Assembly: GCF_963678635.1 (NCBI RefSeq)
Contig: NC_087062.1
Coordinates: 46,709,758-46,773,757 of the forward strand
Reading direction: 5' to 3'
DNA length: 64,000 nucleotides
Source of the DNA: Symsagittifera roscoffensis
Taxonomy: Eukaryota > Xenacoelomorpha > Acoela > Convolutidae
The notes beneath the pieces are model-generated. The model was not told the DNA's origin, did not search any database, and saw nothing but the letters and a program-made list of their open reading frames with translations. Numbering within the stretch: position 1 is the stretch's first letter; each line of letters starts with the position of its first letter. The position numbers were made by a program, and so were the translations under genes. Of the stretch, positions 22,869-33,099 are shown one piece after another.

Positions 22869-23256
22869 TGAGTTACTTAACGGGCGTGGTCACTCAGAGT
22901 AATTTCAGATAAGGTACACAGTCTGTTCGTCACGCTATCTAATTTTCGGCCGGATAGATTCGTGCAACTTCTTAGTCTATTACCAATCTTAATCTTACTC
23001 TTATACCTCCTAGTCTCAACAGATCTAGTGTATACTGGTATTTGCGAGTTAGATATCAGGAACTGTATGGAAGGAGAACAACTGTCTTGTAAGTTTTATT
23101 AATTTTGTTCTGGTGCTGAAACTATGAATAGTTTCAGCGTTACAAATAACTGTAATGGTTAGTTATGGATCATGATTGGTTAGTAAGAAATATTTTATAG
23201 AGATAGTTTTATCAATAAGACAATGGGTTATAAAAACTAGTTTTAAACTAGTTTCA
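22869..23256 (-). repeat. 3' LTR (388 bp)
   Basis: Plus-strand TGAGTTACTTAACGGGCG to TAAACTAGTTTCA, i.e. TG...CA ends. About 88% identical by eye to the other LTR, with a 4-bp indel near 22896. It contains the palindrome CTGAAACTAT-GA-ATAGTTTCAG. Confidence 0.88.
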
Positions 23257-24479
23257 CCCATCCGGAACTTGAAGAGTTTCAAGTTTTAATGTTTATTGCA
23301 GTGAAGGATGGAGAGAGAGATTTCTTCTTTCTTTGAGTAGGTTCTTCTTGAAGCAGTGACTGCGTGAGAGAAGAGGGAGAGACAGTGTTCATGTTTTGGA
23401 GTAGATGTCTTCATAGAGAGAAGGGGGACAGTTGTTCGTGTTTCAGAAGTGGGTCTCATATATCCTAGATCGTCTTGAGTGATCGTGTCAAGATTTCAGA
23501 TTGATGCAATGATAAGTTGAGTTCGTTAAGCTAGAGCGCGACTACGTGCAAGATGGAGTTTGACTTCTCTGTGTGAAGCACCAAGTGAGTAAGATCGGTA
23601 TGCGAAGTCAACGTCGAGTTGGCCATTGTTCTTCTTCAATGGGTTCCTTTGCTCCGTTGTTAGGTCGTTACTACGGGGGTTGTGACTACGGCAACAAACC
23701 AATAGATTTGCTATTCCATGAGTTTTCATCTACCTTTGCTGCTCGTTCCTCTTGCTCTAAGAAAATTTTCACATTGCATATTTATATCTATATATTGTTA
23801 GTGAGATCAGTTTTAGTTATGATATTCGTTAATTTTTTTCGCAGAAGTGTTTTTACTTTCGGTTATCTTAAAGAGTCGCTCAACCTTGAGCAACTCTCGT
23901 CAAAAATTGAGTGCGTGTCATAAGCGTGGTGTAGCGCGGTGGATTAGGCCGGCTGTAGAGCATGCTCAGGACGTGCTACTGGGTGGTGAGGCCAGTTCAG
24001 AGAGAATAATTTTGCCGTCGCAGCCTTTTTTCGTGTTCAACTTTTTGTTCGATTTTATCAGGTGTTTTCCTCTTTTTTGTTTTGCCGTGTTCTGTTTTTT
24101 TTTGAGTTTTCAGTGTTTCAAGTGGTTTTAATAAAGCTTGAAATTCGGTTTCAAAAGAAAACTTTCTCCTGTTTTAATTTGGTCGGAGTACCGTGGGACT
24201 TTCTTATACATGCTGTTGGTTTTGTGGTGTTAGTAAGCTGCGTTAGTTAGTTTAAGCGTACTTATAATTCCTTCCAACCGGGTTAAAAGAAAGTTTGAAA
24301 CGAATGAAAACAAGTTAGAGATGTTATCAGTTATTGTTGAAACTTGAAAATCAATTACTAAACGATTCTACATGGGCGAGTTTGCTTGATAGAGTGAGTG
24401 AAATGTGGGCGAGTAAATGAGAAAAATTCAGTTGTAAAAGAAACACACTTGAAAAGGTTGGTTTCTTGTATTTTATTTG
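23257..24479. other. 3' internal region of the LTR element, no clear ORF
   Basis: Contains a purine-rich stretch (gaaggatggagagagagat, 23302-23320) and plus-strand frames (23573-23923, 23847-24131) without motifs, antisense to the element. Upstream of the 3' LTR the minus strand reads 'ccggatggg', a weak polypurine tract candidate. Confidence 0.4.
23921..24005 (+). repeat. tRNA-like (SINE head) segment
   Basis: GC-rich island with TAGCGCGGTGG at 23932-23942, a good match to the Pol III A box. A B-box position near 23990 (ccagttcagag) is poor. It may be the head of a tRNA-derived SINE; not a functional tRNA, since I could not fold a full cloverleaf. Confidence 0.3.
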
Positions 24480-24741
24480 CTTTTTATCAATTTACTACTT
24501 CATAATTTTTGAATTTTACTACAGAACTATTAATTTATTGCATTCTGTATTAAATTTGCTTCACTTGAATATTTCAGTTTCGTTGTTGGATTGAAATTTT
24601 GAAGAAAGTTTGTGGTTTTTATTTTGGTTTTATTGTTTTAGATGAGTGAATGGTGAAATCTAAAAAAGAAACTTCAAAACACGTGTAATAATGGTGAGTC
24701 TCTTGTTTTATTTGTGTTAGTACTACTTATAAAATTCATAC

Positions 24742-25077
24742 TTACGAGGGTTCGGTTTCGGGGAAAAACCCATGGGGGAAGTTAGTCTTGATTGTGTCAG
24801 ATGTTATTAGAAGCTTAGCAAGCATGCGGATTACGTTTTTAGTGCGAAGCAGAGCCCAAAGAATTTCAAGCGGTCTGATGATGTTTACTTCTTCGATAAG
24901 TGTTGAAAACTCATGATTTGTGTTTTGAATTAGTTTATAAAGTTTATGATTGAATTTAGTATTGTGAATGTGTTTGAGCAGGGTTATTTCAATGGGCTGT
25001 ATATATTCGTGGGGAATGATGATAGGACGGGCGCCGTCGTTTGGGAAGGTGTTGGTCAGTGGGCAAAAAATATACAT
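24742..25077 (-). pseudogene. 3' ORF of the LTR element, copy 1
   Basis: Open for 111 codons, from FCPLTNTFPNDGARP through YIQPIEITLLKHIHN to FPHGFFPETEPS and stop. It is coherent protein sequence (Ile/Leu-rich helices) in the sense direction of the element, just before its 3' end. I cannot assign a function; its position after a hydrophobic region suggests the end of an envelope-like or accessory gene. It lacks its own upstream coding continuity, so it is a fragment. Confidence 0.5.
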
Positions 25078-25510
25078 CTGTCGGACGGGATCATAACTAC
25101 GGAGGATGCCGTGTAAGTTAGTAGATGTGATTTAATATGTTAAATTTAAGAAATATAGTGATGTGTAATTTGAGTTAATGAGTATAAAACAATGATGTGG
25201 GTTACGGGATGGTGATTTGTTTATGTAGAACGTTTATTTGCTTTTTATCAATTTACTACTTCATAATTTTCGAATTTTACTACAGAACTATTAATTTATT
25301 GCATTCTGTATTAAATTTGCTTCACTTGAATATTTCAGTTTCGTTGTTGGATTGAAATTTTGAAAATTTGAAGAAAGTTTGTGGTTTTTATTTTGGTTTT
25401 ACTGTTTTAGATGAGTGACTGGTGAAATCTAAAAAAGAAACTTCAAAACACGAGTAATAATGGTGAGTCTCTTGTTTTATTTGTGTTAGTACTACTTATA
25501 AAATTCATAC

Positions 25511-25750
25511 TTACGAGGGTTCGGTTTCGGGGAAAAATCCATGGGGGAAGTTAGTCTTGATTGTGTCAGATGTTATTAGAAGCTTAGCAAGCATGCGGAT
25601 TACGTTTTTAGTGCGAAGCAGAGCCCAAAGAATTTCAAGCGGTCTGATGATGTTTACTTCTTCGGTAAGTGTTGAAAACTCATGATTTGTGTTTTGAATT
25701 AGTTTATAAAATTTATGATTGAATTTAGTATTGTGAATGTGTTTGAGCAT
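25511..25750 (-). pseudogene. 3' ORF of the LTR element, copy 2
   Basis: Same C-terminal 78 codons as copy 1 with few changes (K to F, I to T). The upstream part is disrupted after 'KHIHN', where the duplicated sequence joins a different region. Confidence 0.5.
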
Positions 25751-25914
25751 AAATCTATAACGTGTAAAACTGGATTAGTTTTATTTTTAGCAATATTTCG
25801 TGTGAGCAGTGAATATATCTTTCTTTTGGTGTAAGAAAATTAAATGTCAGTGCAAAGTGGTTAAATTTATTGAAAAATGGCTCGTAAGCTTTGGTGTTTG
25901 TAGTGCGTGAGCGG

Positions 25915-26127
25915 TTATGATATCAAATTTCTTGTGCTATCTAGATGAAATATATATTCTGATTTAATGAAAAACTTTTCCGTTAGTTGAGGATTAGTGT
26001 TTCGATCGTCTTCGTGTGGGGTATCTTCCATGTATCTAGTAACAGTATGATCGTATTGTTTAATGAAAAAATCGATTAAGCGTGGTGCTATGAATCTATT
26101 TGGTGTATGGTTTAAAACCGATGGCAC
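25915..26127 (-). pseudogene. Fragment of LTR-element 3' gene
   Basis: A 70-codon open frame (VLNHTPNRFIAPRLIDFF to HLDSTRNLIS) in the sense direction. It appears to be an upstream part of the same coding region as the ETEPS ORFs, separated from it by stops near 25800-25900. Function unknown. Confidence 0.35.
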
Positions 26128-26572
26128 TGAATTGATTTTCGTTAAGTGCGGTGGTGGAGTTGGTGAGTGATGGAATTACAGAGTTCATTATCTTCGGGGT
26201 TATTTTTCACGGGAAGTTTCAGTGGGTTAGTAAAGTTCTAGGAGGCGATCAAGGGGGTATGGGAACTAGCACATTTTCATCAGCGAAAGGGTTCAGTTGG
26301 TTTTCATTGTCTGTTGTAGAGTACGTATATTGGGGGGAAATGGTAGGTTGTGAATTAAAAAACTCTGGGGTATTAGTGGGTTGCGGGTGGTGAGAATATA
26401 ATCGGGATGATAGTGGATGACTAATAAGGACTTGAGGTGTAGTTAGGGTGCTTTCGTTTAAAAACTCTTTGTGCTCTTGTGGGTGTAATATGAACAGAAA
26501 GAGATGATGATTTGAGACTGAGTGGGTTAGCTGGCGAATTGTTAATGCGTTAATTGGGTCATGAAGATGTTG

Positions 26573-26998
26573 TTATTGAGTTAAAAAAACATCTGGTTCA
26601 TGCTCAAGTTGATTGTATGTGATGGGGCGGTGTGTGTTGGGTTCGTTACTTGACATTGGGGAAAGGATAGGGACAGCGTTAGTGTATGAAGTGGGGAAGG
26701 GAGAGGTTTCATTAGGAAGTGGGGAAACTATGGGTTGGAAAGGTGGTTGGGAAAAATTTGTAGGGCTAGCTTCGGAGTCAAGGAATTCGTCAGGGGCTTC
26801 TACATAAGAATTATTTAAGTTAGATATGGTGTTAAAAACTTTTTGGTTTGAATCCATGCGTGGTGATTTAGAAGAAAAACTGGGTAGGGGAGAAGAGGTG
26901 AGGTCTGAGAGTGAAATGCGGGAGGAGTGGCGTTGGAGGTTTGATGGATGGGGAAGGGAACGGTTGCGGGATGCAATCTGTAGGCTCATGGTAGGCAA
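26573..26998 (-). pseudogene. Ser/Pro-rich ORF of the LTR element
   Basis: 141 open codons, sense to the element, rich in Ser, Pro and Asn, with segments such as LSDLTSSPLPSFSSKSPRMD. Low complexity makes family assignment impossible. Open frames on the other strand over the same bases are G-rich shadows. Confidence 0.35.
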
Positions 26999-27770
26999 AA
27001 AACGATTGATTTGAGAACGAACATTTATTGTGTGTGGTTGTTCTACAATTTGTTCATGTGTTTCATGAATATTCGGTTGATGGAGTGTTATATGAGATAT
27101 TCAACTTCGTGGTAAATTACTACGTTGAGAGGTATGTTCAGTGGTTAAGAGTATGCTCCTATAATTCTGTGGGACTAAAGATAGAGGGTATGATTATATA
27201 GGCTATGTAGATGTGGTGGTGTTGTAGGTGTTGAATTTGTATTGTCTTAAGGAGTATCATATATGTCTGCTTTTGTAGATAGCTTTTTGTTATAGTCGCC
27301 AATCTCAGCGTCAAGGCAGATTTTTTAAATTGAGGTGGAAAAAATTCTAAAAAATCCTGCAAATAGAATGCGTGCTACGCTTGCCTGTCTATTGACTTGC
27401 GTATGTATTGCGCATGTGTTGTAGATTCCTTTCAGTAAAGAAATGAGAGATCCAATAAAATTAAACATAGCCTATAATCTAGTCAATTTTTCTATTAAAT
27501 AGTATGGCCTCCAAAAGCTAGGAGTTCGTTTTTGATATTAACAAAACTAAAACTATTAATTGGTGAAATATCTTGTGGACGGTATTCTTCACCACTATGG
27601 TATATATAGTCTTGAATATCTTTAAAGTATCCGCTATAGTCTTGTCTTTAGATAACTGAGGAGCCTGTTGTTTCAGCTAGTTTTCGAAAATTTTAGTCGA
27701 TTGATTGTCTTTGTATTGTATTCATTTTAGTGAAAACTTGTTGAAAATATTGAGTTCGAATAAGATGTTG

Positions 27771-28124
27771 TTAGTCAGATTTACAGTCCATACCTACTGA
27801 TTGTAGGTCTTTGTTTGGGTGATGCGCAATTGAGCGTAAGCTCAGGGGTGAAAATTTCTTTAAGGTGATATTAGTGCAGGATATGGGGTGAGGATAATAT
27901 TTATCTTCGTTTGGACTAAGCTGCACTACGTTGTGGCTATTTTCAGATCCACACGGGACAGCTGCATTCCAAAAAAATGAGCGTCTTGATAGTCTATCTA
28001 AAAAATGTCTTTTATTTTTATAAAACATAGGGATTCGTTGGTAACATCTTTTGTCTTCATAAACAAAGTGGTGAAACTTTTTTAGTGCACGTGTAATACC
28101 AAAGAATGTTTCCTGCATAGTCAA
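27771..28124 (-). pseudogene. Cys-containing ORF fragment of the LTR element
   Basis: 117 open codons, sense to the element, with ISCTNITLKKFSPLSLRSI and a few cysteines. It could be an ectodomain part of an envelope-like protein, but this rests on position only. Stops break it on both sides. Confidence 0.3.
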
Positions 28125-28370
28125 TGAAGTTAGAGCGGTTGTCTGATAATAGATATCCTGCGTAGGGTATTTTAAGTACTGCTAAAGCGAGTGATTGTAT
28201 TACGTGTTCTTTCGAGCTCACATAAGTGATGAAGTGTTTCTAATTCGGAGAGAGTGAAAAAATCTACTTATTCTAAAATCTAGTTTCATATCAAGATGTA
28301 TATTGTAGTAGATTGCACCAAAATAGGTGTTATTCATTAGTTAAAATTCTTGTAGTCAAGACTTACCTTT

Positions 28371-29075
28371 ATTTTTTGGATGAATTTTTGCATACTGTTA
28401 CTGGAATGTAGGATTTTTCGTCTTCTCGATTTTGATATAAATGTGCTGCATCAATAATTAGGTTGCCTGTCTTCAAGTCGAAACCTTTAACGTATTCGAC
28501 AAGAATTTCTGAATATTGTGTTTTGAAAAGTGGTTTGGGATCTTTACATGCTACTTCCGTTTCAGGGTAAACTTTGATCTTGTTAATTTATTTTCTATAC
28601 CATCTATGTATTTGCTTTTCTGTGGGTTTGATCTAATTCGATTAGGGTTGTTTTTGTCGAAAGGTATAGATTCTAAAAAGTATTTTTTTTGAAACTATCA
28701 TTCTTGCCTGAATTTAAGCGACTTGAAATGTGGTACATGTGTCTTCAGGTAACCAAACTATGGTTGCCTGTGTTCTGTTCGTGTAGTGGGGTCGCAATAT
28801 CCTAGATCGTTTTTACAAGGCAAGCGGATTCCTTGATATAAAATGGAATCAACTTTTAAATCGTGTTAATTGTTTTTTTTTCTAATTAAACTTACCAAAC
28901 GCAAAACATTATTATTTTTCCTGAATTGTTTGTGTCTGCTTTACAGTTCGATGGGTTATTTATTCCAATGTGTGGTATCCCTTTTTTATCGTGTAACTCG
29001 TAGGTTAAACGTCCGTGTGGGCCGTGATAGGGGAGCTTATCGTCAAATTGTATATGACCTTGATGGCGTTTGAAA
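28371..29075 (-). pseudogene. Decayed coding region of the LTR element
   Basis: Sense-strand reading with frameshifts gives coherent stretches such as GFDLKTGNLIIDAAHLYQNR (near 28490-28430) and HGRLTYELHDKKGIPHIGIN (near 29020-28960). The family is not recognised. Confidence 0.3.
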
Positions 29076-29359
29076 ATTTACTAATTTACGAGTTGTGCTT
29101 TTATTTGTGATTATTTTCAAACTTTGTAGTTCGTTTCTGCAATCTTCGGGGTTAAGGTGTGATAAAAGGATTCATGATTGAGTCTACTTTTTATTGCTGT
29201 TCAAAACTTATGAACAATGTGATTTCGGAGAATTTTGCAGTAAATTCACATCCTGTTAGAGTTGAAGCTCTGGCTTTTGAGCAAAGTGAAGCTACTATAG
29301 TTGTTGATTCAATGTCTTGTGGTTCAGATTCGCATTGTGTTACTTGATTAATTGCGTAT

Positions 29360-29914
29360 TTATGTAGTGTTTTTGATGGTTATCTTCACAATCATAATGT
29401 GTAACAAGGAGGTCTTTTGGTCCTGTTCGGGGGAAGAGTCTGGATGAGGTATAGGTTCTCGAAGTACAGGAGAGGAAAGGGTTTTGATTAGAAACTCTAT
29501 TAAAAGATACATGTGTATGAAAATCCTGAAAAGCGATAAAAGAATGTTATGTATCCTACTGTCTTTTTTGTATATCTGTCGTATTTGTAGAAAAGTTCTA
29601 TTGTAATGAATGGAGGGGGGCAAAGATTGAGCGGTTATACTCGGTGGACATAGTGGTAATGGATGATGTACTAACTTAGTTAAATTTACTGTTATTTCGA
29701 ATTTTAGGGTTAAATTATGTCGGGTAAGAATTTGTATATTATAATCTTGTATGTCCTGGAAAATATCGTGTCTATATTGTAGTCTATTAAGTGCCGATTT
29801 ATGTAGTCGATTGCTATCGAGATGTTCGCCAAAAAGGGATGGGGTGCTACAAAGGAGCTCCAATCTAAACGTAGGCGTGTATTTGTAGGGAAGGTAGTTC
29901 ATGTTGTTTGACAT
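29360..29914 (-). pseudogene. 184-codon ORF of the LTR element
   Basis: Longest frame in the 3' half. It includes PPSIHYNRTFLQIRQIYKKD and a hydrophobic stretch (LLSLFRIFIHMYLLIEFLI), then ends in a Thr/Ile/Lys tail. A membrane-anchored envelope-like product is possible but unproven. The first codons are probably not the real start. Confidence 0.35.
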
Positions 29915-30227
29915 GTGATTGAAGGTGTTGATGGAAGTGATAGAGTTTCTGGTAGTGAAAGAGAAGTATCTGATGAAATGTCTTTTGGATCATTAACTAA
30001 GTTTGGTTCACCTTGAGAAAATGTTTGTGTCATCCAATGTAGAAGTCTTTGTGACGAAGTAGGGGGGGGGGGGGGTTAAAGGGATTTTCACGAATTTGTT
30101 CAGAAGGGGTTCTTAAACCTAAATAATATGGAATTTTTGGCATATTTTGTTGCGAGATTGTTTGAAGTGATGAAAGGGTGCTTTGTATTATATTACTAGA
30201 AATAACTATAGGGGTCGATGATAGTGA

Positions 30228-31048
30228 TTAGGGTATGTTAAAATGAACTCTTGTTGTGAGGTTTCGTTTTCGTCGTGGGTGAATAATTTGTCTATCTATT
30301 GTAGTTGTTAAATTTTGGTTTTGGCTTGGATGTCTGGTTCTATTAAGGTCTTGTTGAAGTGAGCGGTAGATGTTATATGTTGGTTGGTACTGTGGTTCAC
30401 TTAGGGGAGCTTGACGAATGGCTGGTATTAATGGTTCGGATAGTGATGCGTGTCTTTCTTCAAATGAATAAAGATTTTCTACAAACAATATACGTGTAGA
30501 TGATTGAGGTTGGTTTGTTTGACAGATGTTGATAATGTCGGGGGGTGTTGGGATGTAGTGGTTGGTGGGGAATGTTTAAAAGGATGTGGATTAGCAATTT
30601 TGAAATGTTTATATGCTTGATCCATTTAAGTATGTGCTCTTTATAATATTCTTCTGCAAGAATAATTAGCAAAACTGTTGCTAATGCAAAGGTTATTATT
30701 GCCTATTTTATGCATTTAAGGATTGTTAGAGTGAGAGGAGTGAGAAAAGTTAGAAAATTTGTGAAAAGAATAAGAAAATCTTTCTTTCTGAGTAAACTCC
30801 GTATCATTTATTTAAAATTTATTTTTCGTACCTGAATAGGCGGCTAATGGTTTTGGAGATAGAAAGGTAGGTTTGGATGAGGGAATAGGAAAGAATGAAT
30901 TGGCTACAAAAAATATTTTAAAAAAGAGGATTGCTAGTTTTAGAAAGTCGATTATGAGAAAATTAGATAGTTGAAAAAGTGTTGAAAAAATCGAGAGAAA
31001 GATTGAAATGAATATTTTTAGTTGTTGAACTGAGTTTGAAAGATTCAT
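30228..31048 (-). pseudogene. Hydrophobic and basic ORF fragments of the LTR element
   Basis: Three sense-strand frames. 31048-30812 is strongly hydrophobic (IFISIFLSIFSTLFQL and FLKLAILFFKIFFVA), like tandem membrane segments. 30672-30460 follows with no motif seen. 30488-30228 holds a PRRKRN basic motif, similar in form to proprotein cleavage sites. The order is compatible with envelope-like coding remnants. No intact protein can be read. Confidence 0.3.
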
Positions 31049-31109
31049 TTGAAAAGTGATTTAATTTGTCGAAGTATTTTTTGTTTTTTTTAGGAGTTGA
31101 AGCCAAGTG

Positions 31110-31309
31110 NNNNNNNNNNNNNNNNNNNNNNNNNNNNNNNNNNNNNNNNNNNNNNNNNNNNNNNNNNNNNNNNNNNNNNNNNNNNNNNNNNNNNNNNNNN
31201 NNNNNNNNNNNNNNNNNNNNNNNNNNNNNNNNNNNNNNNNNNNNNNNNNNNNNNNNNNNNNNNNNNNNNNNNNNNNNNNNNNNNNNNNNNNNNNNNNNNN
31301 NNNNNNNNN
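31110..31309. other. Assembly gap, 200 N
   Basis: Exactly 200 N, a typical placeholder for a gap of unknown size. It falls inside the LTR element just after the RT domain starts. Frames crossing it are meaningless. Confidence 1.
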
Positions 31310-31354
31310 AAATAGGGAATTGAGATATATTGCATTTAGAACAATTTTTAGTGA

Positions 31355-31546
31355 TTAGCCTTTAGCGAGAATAATAACGGGTTTGATGGAGGTATTTCCT
31401 TTGAGTTGTTCTTTGTTTACTGGTGAGATAATTTTGTATTGTTCAAGAATTTCTAGGAGTCTGTTTACTTTATCTGGGTAATGAATTGATACTTTACTTG
31501 CGTGTTGTTTCTTGAAATTTGCCTGAGCTTTAAGTGGAAGCTGCAT
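31355..31546 (-). pseudogene. Reverse transcriptase N-terminal fragment (Ty3/gypsy-like)
   Basis: 63 codons from MQLPLKAQANFKKQHASK through KVNRLLEILEQYKIISPVN to KPVIILAKG and a stop. This resembles the opening of Ty3-type RT domains (the pre-finger helix and the 'I.PV.S / VIL..KG' strand). The catalytic core that should follow is cut by a stop and then by the gap. Confidence 0.55.
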
Positions 31547-32132
31547 GGTGAAAGTATTTTTTCAACATCAAATTTAGATGTAGCAAATCATGGGATATTT
31601 TAATAAAAATTCTGCTACTTTTTTCAAATTCTTCCTGATTGATTTGAGAATGTTGAAAATTGAACATGGCTAAAAAAATTGTTGTTCATTAAGATAATTT
31701 GAGATTTGAAATGTTAGTTCAAAAAAAGGCGTTTTTGTGAAAAAACGAGTTTCTTTTTGAGTCATCTGAGTTTCTTTTTGAGTCATTAGTAATATTATTA
31801 ACAGATAGTTCTTCATTAAGAATTGTTGATTGACAAATACCTAGTAATTTTAAAATACTGTTTATTCTGAATGCTTGTTCTTGTGTCGGGTGAAATGTTG
31901 CATTTGTTTCGCAATAGCCTTAAAATCCCAATGGAAGTAAAATTTTGTATGGTGAATTGTTGTATACATGTAGGGATAGTACATCTGTGATTGTGTTTTT
32001 AGCGTACTTGATAGATGAAATCCTTAAGATAAAAAATTAAGAATTGGTTTGATTTCAAGATGAGACGTTAATAGCTTTTGTTTATTTTGATCAGTATTAT
32101 ATTGATGTACTTGATTGATAGAAAAATTATAT

Positions 32133-32510
32133 TTATGTCCTCTTAGTGGTTTCAGCTGTTTTCTTTGAGAAAAAAGGGGGGTTGCTTAATCTTTGGAAAA
32201 AGTTTAGAGATGTATTACTTAGTTTTGTATATTTGTCTTCGATATATAATTTACTATTTATGTCTGTTATGTGGAATATGTCTGTTATGTAGAGTATTTG
32301 CTTGAAGGGTTTATGTAAAAAATTTTTTTGTTCCATTGTTCGAAATGTGATGAGAAAAAATTGAAATTTTCCATAGTTTAATAGACTTCGGCCTTGTGCA
32401 GTGGCTATTTTACTCACGGTTTTGGAAGACGAAAGTTTTGGATGTAGAATTTGAATCTCATTCCTGTAGGGATATTACTAATGTTTGATTCTGTGCCAGA
32501 ATCAAATTAA
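32133..32510 (-). pseudogene. Aspartic protease, copy B
   Basis: DSGTESNI (32506-32482) is the retropepsin active site with Thr in place of the Ala of copy A. It sits immediately after a frameshift (FLI-stop in the current frame). The downstream ORF MSKIATAQGRSLLNYGK continues the domain and the linker to RT. Confidence 0.55.
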
Positions 32511-33099
32511 AAATATATATTCAAGACCTGGTGATTGCAAAAGTTTGTTTTTCGGGCTTTCTAAGAGAAGTGGGATTGTCCAAGTTTTTTCTTTTGGTGG
32601 TGAGATTTTATTTTGTCGAATTTTGGTATATTTTGTTCAAATTGGAGTTGGTTTCAATTACACGTGGAGTGTATTTTGTTGTTTCTTGATTACTATCTGG
32701 TTCTTGAACAATAGAATTAAATATTTCATTTTGGTAACAATTCGATTCAGATGAAGTTTCACATTCAATTTCTACTTTAAGCATGTTAAAATGACGTTTT
32801 GGTGTACTGCTTCTATAGTTTTGATTTTGTTAGAATATTGAGAATAATTTCGATGCGGTGACAGAGAATAAAATCTTGATCTGTATTGATAGTTGTTGTT
32901 TCTGTTTCTAGAATTATCACGGGATCTGTTGTTATAATTATTATAATACGGTCTCTTGTTGAGTAGTTTTGTGAAGTGATTTTCCTGAGCTATTGTTACT
33001 TTGAAGATTTATGTTTGGTCGACTTTGATCTTTTTTCATGCATTGATAAAATTATTGGCTTGGTTCTCTGTGTTTTTGTGGTCTCTTTAAGTAGTCTTG

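Larger units (their letters stand above)
24480..25760 (-). repeat. Tandem duplication, ~761-bp offset, in the 3' part of the LTR element
   Basis: 'ctttttatcaatttactact' begins at 24480 and again at 25241. Both copies include a GGTGAGTCTCTTG stretch and the ORF ending PHGFFPETEPS. Copies differ by a few substitutions and a small insertion. Copy 2 ends within the ORF near 25750. Confidence 0.85.

Noticed and set aside
23921-24005. Functional tRNA gene
   Set aside because: A-box match is good but no cloverleaf or proper B box could be found.
23573-24250. Plus-strand ORFs rich in Phe
   Set aside because: Antisense to the LTR element, overlapping one another and without motifs.
26151-27014. Plus-strand Gly/Val-rich ORFs
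   Set aside because: Antisense shadows of the Ser/Pro-rich frame of the LTR element.
31066-31358. Open frames crossing the N run
   Set aside because: They consist almost entirely of unknown bases and carry no information.
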